NCBI RefSeq assembly: GCF_013426895.1
Contig: NZ_AP023174.1
Span: 3,534,001-3,598,000 of the forward strand
Length of the DNA: 64,000 nt
Reading direction: 5' to 3'
Source: Paraburkholderia largidicola
Lineage (GTDB): Bacteria > Pseudomonadota > Gammaproteobacteria > Burkholderiales > Burkholderiaceae
Numbering within the stretch: the first letter of the stretch is position 1; each line of letters opens with the position of its first letter. The translations under genes and the position numbers were made by a program. This document shows, one piece after another, positions 9,880 through 18,047 of the stretch. The notes beneath the pieces are model-generated. The model saw only the letters and a program-made list of their open reading frames with translations. It was not told the origin of the DNA and made no database searches.

Positions 9880-10149
9880 ATGACGCCGGAAACCGTCACC
9901 ACGATCGCGCACGAAGCGATGTACATTGCGTTGCTGCTGGCTGCGCCGCCGCTGTTCGTGGGGCTCGTGGTCGGTCTCGTCGTGAGCCTGTTCCAGGCTG
10001 CGACGCAGATCAACGAATCCACGCTGTCGTTCATTCCGAAGCTGTTCGCGATCGCCGTGACGCTGGTGCTGATTGGTCCGTGGATGCTCGCGAAGCTGCT
10101 TGACTACACGCGCCACATGTTCACGAGCATTCCGACGCTTGCCAACTGA
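9880..10149 (+). CDS. fliQ: Flagellar export gate protein FliQ
   Basis: FliQ (89 aa) is the small gate subunit with two transmembrane helices, visible at about residues 14-40 and 50-75. The start at 9880 (MTPETVTTIAHEAMY) is supported by CAGGGAG upstream and by exact agreement with FliQ length. A longer in-frame reading from 9838 only extends into the end of fliP. It lies 22 nt after fliP and 31 nt before fliR. Confidence 0.95.
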   Translation: MTPETVTTIAHEAMYIALLLAAPPLFVGLVVGLVVSLFQAATQINESTLSFIPKLFAIAVTLVLIGPWMLAKLLDYTRHMFTSIPTLAN

Positions 10150-10180
10150 GCGCCCTTCTCTTTCCTTCATTCGACGCGCG

Positions 10181-10963
10181 ATGTTTTCCGTCACCTACGA
10201 ACAGCTGAACGTTTGGCTTACCGCGTTCCTGTGGCCGTTCGTGCGGATTCTCGCGATGATGGCGACGGCGCCTGCGTTCGGCGACAAGTCGTTGCCGACT
10301 CGCGTGAAGATCGGGCTGGCGGGTTTTATTACGCTGATCATTGCGCCGACTATCGGTGCGTTGCCGCAGGTGACGGTGTTCTCCGCGCAGGGCGTGTGGA
10401 TCATCGTCAACCAGTTTCTGATCGGCGCGGCGCTCGGTTTTACGATGCAACTCGTGTTCGGTGCGATTCAGGCCGCCGGCGACATCATGGGCATGAGCAT
10501 GGGGCTCGGGTTCGCGACGTTCTTCGATCCGCATGCTGCGGGGTCGACGGATGTGATGTCGCGGTATATGAACATGCTCGCGATTTTGACTTTTCTCGCG
10601 GTTGATGGGCATTTGCAGGTGTTGTCTGCGCTGATTCAGACGTTTCAGGCGTTGCCTGTGTCGGCGAATGTGCTTGGGGCGAATGGTTGGCGAGTGCTCG
10701 CCGGGTGGGGGAGCACTGTGATCAGTGCGGCTCTGCTTTTGTCTTTGCCTATTGTCACGGCGCTGCTTATCACTAATCTTGCGCTCGGGATTCTTAATCG
10801 GGCTGCGCCGCAGATTGGGGTTTTTCAGGTTGGGCTGCCTGTCACCGTGATTACCGGGTTGCTGCTGATTCAGTTGATGTTGCCCAATATGATGCCCTTC
10901 TTTGTCCGGTTGTTTGAAAGTGGGATCGATCAGATGGGGCGGGTGGTGGCTGGGTTGAGGTGA
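10181..10963 (+). CDS. fliR: Flagellar export gate protein FliR
   Basis: FliR (260 aa) completes the FliPQR gate; about six hydrophobic helices can be followed. The ATG at 10181 (MFSVTYEQLNVW) is chosen over a longer frame from 10073 that overlaps fliQ. The last 350 bases are unusual: codons switch from the C-ending usage of the neighbours to T/G-ending ones, so the coding strand becomes markedly G/T-rich on approach to the downstream repeat. The protein still looks intact, so the bias is synonymous. Confidence 0.95.
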   Translation: MFSVTYEQLNVWLTAFLWPFVRILAMMATAPAFGDKSLPTRVKIGLAGFITLIIAPTIGALPQVTVFSAQGVWIIVNQFLIGAALGFTMQLVFGAIQAAGDIMGMSMGLGFATFFDPHAAGSTDVMSRYMNMLAILTFLAVDGHLQVLSALIQTFQALPVSANVLGANGWRVLAGWGSTVISAALLLSLPIVTALLITNLALGILNRAAPQIGVFQVGLPVTVITGLLLIQLMLPNMMPFFVRLFESGIDQMGRVVAGLR

Positions 10964-10978
10964 GGGTTTTTGCTGTTT

Positions 10979-11009
10979 GGTTTTGGGTTTTGGGTTTTGG
11001 GTTTTGGGG
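10979..11009 (+). repeat. Short tandem GGTTTTG repeat beside element
   Basis: Just after fliR the + strand reads GGTTTTGGGTTTTGGGTTTT and onward: four heptamer units of TTTTGGG ending in GGGG. Such a run can form a G-quadruplex. It lies at the left edge of the 660-bp composite element. Confidence 0.8.
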
Positions 11010-11014
11010 CTTTT

Positions 11015-11673
11015 CGCTGGCATCCGCGGTTTGTTATTGGTCCGCACGCGTTGCCCCTGTGCGGGGCGGCACCTACTTTTCTTTGCCGCCGCAAAGAAAA
11101 GTAGGCAAAAGAAAGCGGCTCACACCGCCAGTTCTTGTTCCTGCCTGAGGGCCCCCACAGGTTCTTACACTTCACACGGCAACTTTCCTGTTCGCGTGCG
11201 TTGCCAACGTTCTCTCTGTACGCCTCACCCGCTTCGCGCGCCCGCATCACCGCATCCCGCGCCAGATAGTCCACCGCCGCCCATGCGGCAAACTGTGTGT
11301 CGGCCGCAGTACCTCACACGCCTCACTCCGGACCGATAGCACGCGCATACCGCGATGTAAGAGCGCCAGGCTATACCACGCGACAACCTACACACAGTTT
11401 GCCACCTGGGCGGCGCATACCGTTTGCTGCCGTCTGCCGTTGTATGGGTGCCTGAAGTGGGTGATGCGCTTGTTCGAAGCGTTGGCAACGAGCACCGGCG
11501 AGGGCACTGTCGTGTGAAGGATGGGGACGTTGGGGGCCCGTGGATAAGAACACGGGCTGGCGGTGTGAGCCGCTTTCTTTTGCCTACTTTTCTTTGCGGC
11601 GGCAAAGAAAAGTAGGTGCCGCCCCGCACAGGGGCAACGCGTGAAGCACGCTAACAAAACGCGGATGCCAGCG
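11015..11673 (-). repeat. 660-bp composite inverted-repeat element, copy B (reversed)
   Basis: This 659-bp non-coding element fills the space between the convergent fliR and flgL. Termini are CGCTGGCATCCGCGG and its inverse. The outer arms (from 11048 and to about 11640) are near-perfect inverted copies, each with the 15-bp hairpin CCTACTTTTCTTTGC/GCAAAGAAAAGTAGG and a GCCCC/GGGGC hairpin. The inner 28-bp inverted repeats are at 11276-11303 and 11387-11414 around an 83-bp centre. The arm containing GAGGGCCCCCAC is on the left and the arm with GGGGGCCCGTGGATAAG on the right, so the whole copy is reversed relative to the copies at 15220, 32058 and 38497. Confidence 0.92.
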
Positions 11674-11705
11674 CAAACACAAGCAAACCACCCCAACGTC
11701 GCAAG

Positions 11706-11752
11706 ACAAAAAAAACGCCCAACCCTCATTCAAAAGAGTCAGGCGTCTCACA
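11706..11752 (-). terminator. Probable flgL terminator
   Basis: Read on the minus strand downstream of flgL, GACGCCTGACTC, a short loop, then GAGGGTTGGGCGT form an imperfect stem followed by a run of eight T. It fits a rho-independent terminator for flgKL, sitting between the gene and the composite repeat. Confidence 0.55.
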
Positions 11753-11807
11753 CCTACAAAAAGTCAAAAAGCAAAAAACAAAAACCTAAAATGAAGAACG
11801 AAAAAAA

Positions 11808-13028
11808 TCAGTTCCCGATGTAATCGAACAACGACAACTTCTGAATCATCGAAAACCCCTGCTGCGCTGCCTGCAGCGAAAACTGCGTCATCGTGTACTT
11901 ACTGATCACCGACGTCAGATCCGTCTGCGTCAAATCTGCAAGATTACTCGTCGTCTGCAACGAGTTCGTCTGCGTCACCGTCTGCAGTGCCTCGATCTCC
12001 TGCTCGCGACCGCCCACCGACGTCTGGATCGACGTCACGTTGTTCATCGTGTTATGCAACTGCGTCATCGCCGTGCCCAGCGCGTTCGTCAGGTTCGCCT
12101 GGCCACCCGTGCCCGTAACGGGCGCTTGCAGCGCGGCAATCACGCTGTCCAGGTTCGCGAACACATCCTTGCTCGATTGCGCCGCAGGCGTCACCGAGAA
12201 CGCATCGCCCGCATTGGGCGTGCCGGAAATCGTCACGCTCTGGCCGCCGCCGCCAAGCGAAATCGCCTGGCCGGCCGCGAAGGTCTGCGGTGCGGTCGTC
12301 GTCGACGCGGTGGTGTCGGTGATCGTGTAAGTCGTCGACGACGTGAAGTTGATCGTGTACTTGTGCTGGTTCGTCGGATCGGTCGGATTGCTCACCGACA
12401 CATTGCCGATCGTGCCCGTGCCCGTGTTGGCCGAGTTGCCCGCCGTCACGGGCGCGCTGCCCGCCGGAGAAATGCTCAGGAACACCGCCTGGCCCGTATC
12501 GCCGATCGCGATGTTGCGCGTGCCCGTCACCTGCACGTTCTGCACGCCATTGTCGCCGTTGTACTGAACCGCGCCGCTCGAATTGATCGAGAACGGCGGC
12601 GTCGCAGCCTGATAGCCGGCGTACAGATAGTTGCCCGAGCCGTCAGTGCCGTTCGCGAGACCCATCAGCTGGTTGCGCAGGCCCTGCAACTGCGTCGCGA
12701 TCGCGCCGCGGTCACCGTCGTTGAGCGAGCCGTCGCCCGCACGCACGAGCTGCGTGCTGATCGACGTCAACACGTTGTTGATGCTGGAGAGCGAACCGTC
12801 CTCGGATTGCAGCGCGGCAAGCGCGGTGTTCTGGTTGTCGGCGTACTGCGACAGCGTCGCGCCCTGCATGCTGAGCTGCACCGCCTGCGCCGCGCCGACC
12901 GGGTTGTCCGACGGCGTCGCGAGGCTCACGCCGCTCGACAGTTGCTGATACAGCGACGCGAGCGTGGATTGCTGATCGTCCATCGTCTGGACGTTCATGC
13001 CGAAGTATTGCGTAGTAGAGATGCGCAT
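11808..13028 (-). CDS. flgL: Hook-filament junction protein FlgL (HAP3)
   Basis: FlgL (406 aa) joins the hook (through FlgK) to the flagellin filament. The N-terminus MRISTTQYF and the helical SQGxxxATPSDNPVGAAQA-type region (here LSSGVSLATPSDNPVGAA) are diagnostic of the flagellin-like D0/D1 domain. The C-terminal helix (KYTMTQFSLQAAQQGFSMI) pairs with it. The middle is Thr/Asn-rich beta structure. It follows flgK by 14 nt and is probably co-transcribed from the flgK promoter. Confidence 0.95.
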   Translation of the reverse strand: MRISTTQYFGMNVQTMDDQQSTLASLYQQLSSGVSLATPSDNPVGAAQAVQLSMQGATLSQYADNQNTALAALQSEDGSLSSINNVLTSISTQLVRAGDGSLNDGDRGAIATQLQGLRNQLMGLANGTDGSGNYLYAGYQAATPPFSINSSGAVQYNGDNGVQNVQVTGTRNIAIGDTGQAVFLSISPAGSAPVTAGNSANTGTGTIGNVSVSNPTDPTNQHKYTINFTSSTTYTITDTTASTTTAPQTFAAGQAISLGGGGQSVTISGTPNAGDAFSVTPAAQSSKDVFANLDSVIAALQAPVTGTGGQANLTNALGTAMTQLHNTMNNVTSIQTSVGGREQEIEALQTVTQTNSLQTTSNLADLTQTDLTSVISKYTMTQFSLQAAQQGFSMIQKLSLFDYIGN

Positions 13029-13042
13029 AGTCGTTCAACGCC

Positions 13043-15016
13043 TCAATTGAAAATGCCGAGGATCGTCTGGAACAGCGTCTGGGCCGTCTGGATGACCTTG
13101 CTGTTCGCCTGATACAGCTGCTGGTATTGCAGCAGGTTCGCCGCTTCCTCGTTGATGTTCACGCCGGAGATCGACTGCTGCGCAGTCGTGATCTGCGTCA
13201 CGAGCGACGTCTGCGATTTGCTCGACGCCTGGATCTGGTTCGTCTGGTTGCCGATGTCGTTCACGTAGTTCGCGTACGAGTCGGTCAGCGTGAGCGTGCC
13301 GTTGCCCATCGACTTCGCCGTCACGAGGTTCGAGATCGACTGCGCGTTGCGGCCGTCCTTGCCGCCCGCCGGGTTCGGCGCGATCGTGAAGGTGTCGCCG
13401 TTCGCGGGCGAGCCCGTGATCTGCAGTGACACGTTGTTGATCGTGCTGCCCGTGATCGTCATCGACGCGCCCATGGCCGGGTTGTACGGCACATTAGGCG
13501 TCGCTGCCGTGATGTTGTACGAGGTCGGCGGCGTGCCGTCGATGGTCACGGTCGAGCCGACCGGGAAGCCGGAGATCGATCCCGTCGTCGAGTCGTACGT
13601 CAGCGTGGTGGTCGTGTTCGGCAACGTGTAGCCCGCCGATACCGTGCCCTGCGTGACCGTCGACGTGCCCGTATTCGACGAACCCTTCGAAACCAGAACC
13701 GGCGACGAAGCCGCGATGGCCGCGCCGTCGCTCGTAGTCAGCCCGAAGCCGTTCAGCGCGCCGCGGGTCGGCTCGACGGTGAACGAATCGCCGGGGTTCA
13801 TGGTGCCCGACAGCGAGAACTGCATGCCGCCGATCGGGTTGGTCAGGTTGGCCGCCTGGCCGACGACCTGGCCCGTGTCGCGATTCGTGAGCGTGTAGTT
13901 CGAGCCGTCATACGACAGCGTGTAGTCGCCCGATACGGGTTGCGACGGATTGGACAGCGAAGCGCCCAGCGTCGCGCCGCCCGTGTTCTTCAGGTTCGCG
14001 AAGATAGTCGGATTGCCGACCGTGAACAGCGCGCCGCCCTTGTTGCCGTTCAGGTCGATACCGAGCGAATTCTGCGCGTTGACCTGCGCGGCGAAGCTCG
14101 TCGCGATCGCGCCGAGTTGCGCTTCAGCGGGATCGAGCGTCTGACTGCGGAACGTCATCAGCCCACCGATCTGCCCTCCCAGCTGGACGCTGTCGGGCAG
14201 GATTTGCGGCGTCGTCGTTCCGGCCTGGCTCGCAAGACCTGCGTAGGCAACGGCCGTTTCCGTCGGGTCCGACGGCGAGGTGACGGTTGTGAGATTGAAG
14301 CTCTTGTCGGCGACGACGAGCGGCTGGCCGTTGCCCATGAACACGCTGTAGCCGCTATCGCCCTGCACGACCTGCACGCCGACGAGTTGCGACAGATTCG
14401 ACACGGCGAGATCGCGCTGGTCGAGCAGCTGGTTGGGCGGCTGGCCTTGAGCGCTCAGCGACTGGATCTGCGAATTCAGTTGCGCGATTTGCGCGCTGTA
14501 CGTGTTGATCTGCTTGACCGTGTCGCCGATCTGCGTGTTGACGCTGGTGCGCAGCTGGTCGTACTGGTCGCCTGCCGCGTTGATCTGGTCCGCCAACGAT
14601 TGCGCGGTGCTGATGGCGCTTTGGCGCATCGCGGGATTCGACGCATCGTTCGCGACGTTCTGCATTCCGGTGAAGTACGACGTGATCGCGCTCGAAATGC
14701 CCGAGGTCGGATTGCCGACCATATTGTTGAGCTGCGCGATCAGGTTGTAGTACGTGTTGAGCGAACCGGACTGCGACTGCGCGTTGTTCAGCTCGGTCGT
14801 CAGGTACTGGCTGTACTGGCGCTGGATGGTCGTAGTCGACACGCCGCTGCCGAGATAGCCGGAGCCCGTGTACTGTCCGCTCGATTCCGAGTAGACGGGA
14901 CGCTCGACGGAATAGCCAGGCGTCGCCTGGTTGGAGATGTTCTGACCCGTAGTCGTCAGGCCCCATTGGGCTGCGTTGAGTCCACTAAGGCCGATGCTAA
15001 AAAGGTTACTCGACAT
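13043..15016 (-). CDS. flgK: Hook-filament junction protein FlgK (HAP1)
   Basis: FlgK (657 aa) is the first hook-associated protein, exported with the FlgN chaperone. The N-terminus (LFSIGLSGLNAAQWGLTTTG, then NISNQATPGYS) is the rod/hook/HAP signature. The conserved C-terminus includes SGVNINEEAANLLQYQQLYQANSKVI. The central portion is long, Thr/Ser/Gly-rich and variable, making this protein larger than enteric FlgK (about 547 aa). It is first in flgKL, with a sigma-28-like promoter about 70 bp upstream. Confidence 0.96.
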   Translation of the reverse strand: MSSNLFSIGLSGLNAAQWGLTTTGQNISNQATPGYSVERPVYSESSGQYTGSGYLGSGVSTTTIQRQYSQYLTTELNNAQSQSGSLNTYYNLIAQLNNMVGNPTSGISSAITSYFTGMQNVANDASNPAMRQSAISTAQSLADQINAAGDQYDQLRTSVNTQIGDTVKQINTYSAQIAQLNSQIQSLSAQGQPPNQLLDQRDLAVSNLSQLVGVQVVQGDSGYSVFMGNGQPLVVADKSFNLTTVTSPSDPTETAVAYAGLASQAGTTTPQILPDSVQLGGQIGGLMTFRSQTLDPAEAQLGAIATSFAAQVNAQNSLGIDLNGNKGGALFTVGNPTIFANLKNTGGATLGASLSNPSQPVSGDYTLSYDGSNYTLTNRDTGQVVGQAANLTNPIGGMQFSLSGTMNPGDSFTVEPTRGALNGFGLTTSDGAAIAASSPVLVSKGSSNTGTSTVTQGTVSAGYTLPNTTTTLTYDSTTGSISGFPVGSTVTIDGTPPTSYNITAATPNVPYNPAMGASMTITGSTINNVSLQITGSPANGDTFTIAPNPAGGKDGRNAQSISNLVTAKSMGNGTLTLTDSYANYVNDIGNQTNQIQASSKSQTSLVTQITTAQQSISGVNINEEAANLLQYQQLYQANSKVIQTAQTLFQTILGIFN

Positions 15017-15083
15017 GCGTCATCCTGAAAGACGGCGTAAGGGGCGGTGCGTGGGGCACCGCCAGGTTGACCGAACAATTTGT

Positions 15084-15110
15084 ATATCGGCGTTCTGGCG
15101 GGAAGATTGA
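15084..15110 (-). promoter_or_regulatory. Candidate sigma-28 promoter of flgKL
   Basis: The minus strand reads TCAATCTT-N11-GCCGATAT. The -10 is an excellent FliA match and the spacing is exact; the -35 is weak (consensus TAAAGTTT). It lies about 68 bp upstream of the flgK ATG. flgKL is typically FliA-dependent. Confidence 0.45.
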
Positions 15111-15219
15111 GGGCGGGAAGGGCTTTTTTGCGCGGAGCGCCCCAGTTTTTTTATTGCGCGGAGCGCTGGATGGGGTTTTGATTTTGTCTTCGACGAAGGG
15201 CGTGTTGTTTTTGCTTTTT

Positions 15220-15880
15220 CGCTGGCATCCGCTCGATGTTATTGGTCTGCATGCGTTGCCCCTGTGCGGGGCGGCACCTACTTTTCTTTGCCGCCGCAAA
15301 GAAAAGTAGGCAAAAGAAAGCGGCTCACACCGCCAGCACGTGTTCTTATCCACGGGCCCCCAACGTTCCCACATTTCACACAGCAGTGCCCTGGTCGGTG
15401 CTCGTTGCCAACGCTCTGAATGAGCGCCTCACCCGCTTCAGGCACCCGTACAACGGCCAGCGGCAGCGAATGATATGTGCCGCCCAGGTGGCAAACTGTG
15501 TGTAGGTTGTCGCGTCGTAAAGGGTAGCGCTCTTACAGGGTGGAGCGCGTGCGTTATCGGTCCGGAGTGGGGCGTGTGAAGCACCAAGGGCCTACACACA
15601 GTTTGCCACCTGGGCGGCCGTGGACTATCTGGCATGGCACGCTGTGATGCGGGTGCGTGAAGTGGGTGAGGCGTACTGAGAGGACGTTGGCAACGGGCGC
15701 GGACTGGCGCGTTACCGTTTGAAGCGTAAGACCCTGTGGGGGCCCTCAGGCAAACACACGCACTGGCGGTGTGAGCCGCTTTCTTTTGCCTACTTTTCTT
15801 TGCGGCGGCAAAGAAAAGTAGGTGCCGCCCCGCACAGGGGCAACGCGTGAAGCACGCTAACAAATCGCGGATGCCAGCGA
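15220..15880 (+). repeat. 660-bp composite inverted-repeat element, copy C
   Basis: This 661-bp non-coding element lies between the start of flgK and the end of ycgR. It has the same termini, arms and hairpins as the other full copies. Inner 28-bp inverted repeats are at 15479-15506 and 15591-15618, with an 84-bp centre. I use this copy as the reference orientation: left arm with TATCCACGGGCCCCCAACG, centre beginning TTGTCGCGTCGT, right arm with CGTGGACTATCTGGCA and GGGCCCTCAGGCAAA. Outside the termini the flanks keep a diverged GTCTGCGACG-type motif in inverted form. Confidence 0.92.
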
Positions 15881-15933
15881 AAACGCAAGCAGACCACCCA
15901 GCGTCGCAGACAGCAAACCAAAAACCTTAAACC

Positions 15934-16683
15934 TTAAACCCTGGCCAACGACCGCCGTTTCATTTCCAACTGAGTAATCAACCGCTGCAGCGTATTCTCA
16001 GCATTCCCCGGCAGGGACAAAAACCGAAACCCCAGCGTATAACGCTGCGTGCCGTTAGGCAGATCCACCGCCCGATTCGACATCAATTCCAGATCGAGCT
16101 GCAACGTCCCCAGCGACCCAAGAATCACTTCGGTATCCAGCAACTGAACCCCATGCTCGAGCGTGGACACACGCTCATCGCTGGTACGCATCGCCATGCC
16201 GCCCAGCGACAGATCCTGCACTTCGAACCGGAACCCTTCCCCATCCGGCAAGCGCCCGCGGCAAATATACGGATCCAGCAACGGCGCATCGACGCGGAAA
16301 TACTCACGCCGCTGCACGTAATACAAAACCTCAGGGAAATCGGCCTCGAACGAAGGCCGCCCTTCGAACGTCGTTTCACGCGGCGTCTGCGTGACGAAAT
16401 GGACGCGCACGCCGTCGGGCGTCGCATGGAAATGGCCCTCGGGCGAAGTCAGCAGCCCACGGTTCTGCTCGGCAAGCGCGCCCCAGTCGAACGTGAAGGT
16501 GCGCTCTCGCACGTCCACTTCGAGGATCTTCGTCACGAGCTGGCCGCCCTTGTACTGCACGGTCAGAAAATCGCCGCGATTGAGCAGATTGCGCAGTTGC
16601 ACACCGATCTCAAGCGGATTGCGGCGGCCGAAGTCGACGCCTTCCATCTCGCGGTTGTCACCATTCGACTGGGTGGTATTCAT
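15934..16683 (-). CDS. ycgR: Flagellar brake protein YcgR (YcgR-N plus PilZ)
   Basis: The 249-aa protein is a cyclic-di-GMP effector that slows the motor by contacting MotA/FliG. The N-terminal YcgR domain covers about residues 18-120. The PilZ domain begins at the RxxxR motif (RREYFRVDAP) and continues with the second ligand motif DLSLGGMAM, so both c-di-GMP binding motifs are intact. The ATG at 16683 (MNTTQSNGDN) is preferred over an upstream frame opening at 16800, whose extra residues look non-coding. A good sigma-28 promoter lies about 140 bp upstream, so it is a class III gene of its own. Confidence 0.93.
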   Translation of the reverse strand: MNTTQSNGDNREMEGVDFGRRNPLEIGVQLRNLLNRGDFLTVQYKGGQLVTKILEVDVRERTFTFDWGALAEQNRGLLTSPEGHFHATPDGVRVHFVTQTPRETTFEGRPSFEADFPEVLYYVQRREYFRVDAPLLDPYICRGRLPDGEGFRFEVQDLSLGGMAMRTSDERVSTLEHGVQLLDTEVILGSLGTLQLDLELMSNRAVDLPNGTQRYTLGFRFLSLPGNAENTLQRLITQLEMKRRSLARV

Positions 16684-16821
16684 GGCCTTGCCAATTTCTC
16701 TTCGTTCTTGCGGGCACGTCGCGAAAGCACCGCCGGCCGGTGCTCGGCACGGCCTGCATACGTCGCGAAACACGCGTGGGTCCGGAATTCTTCGCACCAT
16801 TCCGGTATCGGGTCTGACTGT

Positions 16822-16848
16822 TTAGCGGCAGCGTCGGCCCAAAGTTTA
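16822..16848 (-). promoter_or_regulatory. Sigma-28 (FliA) promoter of ycgR
   Basis: The minus strand reads TAAACTTT-N11-GCCGCTAA, one mismatch from the FliA -35 and one from the -10, with exact 11-nt spacing. It would start transcription about 130 nt upstream of the ycgR ATG. Sigma-28 control of ycgR is known in enterics. Confidence 0.75.
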
Positions 16849-17066
16849 GACCGGTTTTACGAAATATTTTCCGCAAACGTTTGACACCGCAACGAAGACA
16901 GGATACGCGAAATCTGCTCGCGGCCCGAAAGTGGCAAAAGACAAGAACTGGAAGAAAAGCGGCTCGAGCCAACCGCACCCGGCGGCCAGCCCGTCCGTCT
17001 GATTCTGCGACATGGCCCCGTCGCCGGCATGATGCTTTTGAAGCGCCGCGTAACTACGACGCGTAA

Positions 17067-17089
17067 CGGAAACGGGCGCGGCTCGCGCC
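17067..17089 (-). terminator. Possible terminator after flgJ
   Basis: On the minus strand GGCGCG-AGC-CGCGCC is followed by CGTTTCC, 14 nt after the flgJ stop. The stem is strong but the T tract is short, so this is a tentative terminator of the flgB-J operon. Confidence 0.4.
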
Positions 17090-17102
17090 ACGCCTGCGCG
17101 CG

Positions 17103-18035
17103 TCACACCATTTTTTGCATGATCGAAATCAGCTTCTTCGCGTAGTGCGGATCGGTCGCGTAACCGGCGCGCTGCATGCCCTGCGCAAAGCCGTTCACGT
17201 CGCGCGACGAATTGATCACCTGCGCATAACGCGGGTTCGACTTCAGGAAGCTCGCGTAGTCGGTCATCGCTTCCTCGTACGAATCGTACGCACGGAATTT
17301 CTCGACCACGCGTTGCGGGCGGCCGTTGATGTACTCGGTCGTGACCGTCGCGACAGTCTTGCCGTTCCAGTCGTCGGTGGCCTTGATGCCGAAGATGTTG
17401 TGGCTCGTCGTGCCGTCCGTCTTGCGGATCTCGCGCTTGCCCCAGCCCGATTCGAGCGCGGCCTGGCCGATGATGAAGCGCGCCGGAATGCCCGTCGCGG
17501 CGCTCGCCGCCTGCGCCGGCGCAGCGAGCTTGTCGACGAAGGCATCCACCTTGTCCGACGAGCCGTCGCCACGCACGGCCGGCGTCAACGCGCTGTTCGC
17601 CGAATAGCCGCGGCCCATCTTCAGTGCGCCGTTGTTCGCCGGGTTCGAGTACGCCTTCGCCAGCGCATTCAACGCGACGTTGTTGCCCGCGTTCGTATCG
17701 TCGGGGGACATGCCGGAGTTGCGCATCAACTGCTTGAGCATCGCGTCGGCGACGCCAATGCCTTTCGACGACATCTGCTGCGAGAGCTGCTGGTCCATCA
17801 TCGACGTGAAGGTGGCCGTGTCGTGCGAGTCGAACGGACCGTCGGACGGCGTCGCGTCACGCATGCTCTTCAGCATCATCTGCGTAAAGACGGCGTCGAA
17901 CTGCTTGGCCGCCGACTTCATCGCCTCGCGCGGATTCGCCGCTGCCTGCGCGCGCATCGCGTCGAAGCCCTGCGTGTCGAGCGCGAAGCGATTGGTCAGA
18001 TCGTTTGCGGCGTTGCGCGTCGTGTCGGAGTTCAT
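17103..18035 (-). CDS. flgJ: Rod-capping peptidoglycan hydrolase FlgJ
   Basis: FlgJ (310 aa) has the usual two parts. The N-terminal rod-cap domain covers about residues 30-130 and includes KQFDAVFTQMMLKSMRDATP. The C-terminal glucosaminidase domain, which opens the peptidoglycan for the rod, starts near PARFIIGQAALESGWGKRE, where the Glu is the expected catalytic acid. This dual-domain form is typical of beta- and gammaproteobacteria. It is the last gene of flgBCDEFGHIJ, 12 nt after flgI. Confidence 0.95.
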   Translation of the reverse strand: MNSDTTRNAANDLTNRFALDTQGFDAMRAQAAANPREAMKSAAKQFDAVFTQMMLKSMRDATPSDGPFDSHDTATFTSMMDQQLSQQMSSKGIGVADAMLKQLMRNSGMSPDDTNAGNNVALNALAKAYSNPANNGALKMGRGYSANSALTPAVRGDGSSDKVDAFVDKLAAPAQAASAATGIPARFIIGQAALESGWGKREIRKTDGTTSHNIFGIKATDDWNGKTVATVTTEYINGRPQRVVEKFRAYDSYEEAMTDYASFLKSNPRYAQVINSSRDVNGFAQGMQRAGYATDPHYAKKLISIMQKMV

Positions 18036-18047
18036 TCTGGTTGTTCC

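Larger units (their letters stand above)
16684..17102. other. Intergenic region between flgJ and ycgR
   Basis: These 419 bp hold the sigma-28 promoter of ycgR and a GC-rich hairpin after flgJ. Several short overlapping ORFs occur on both strands, but none has a ribosome-binding site together with protein-like composition. No RNA gene was recognised. Confidence 0.6.

Noticed and set aside
10073..10180. Upstream extension of fliR overlapping fliQ
   Set aside because: Arg/Cys-rich shadow of fliQ; FliR homology starts at 10181.
11045..11150. Short ORFs inside the composite repeats (for example those containing RGGTYFSLPPQRKVGKRKRLTPP)
   Set aside because: The same peptide appears in every copy because the DNA is repeated, and different frames are open in different arms. 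There is no ribosome-binding site and the sequence is explained by the inverted repeat.
16846..17106. 86-codon ORF in the flgJ-ycgR gap (minus strand)
   Set aside because: It overlaps the ycgR promoter, has no good ribosome-binding site and looks unlike a protein.
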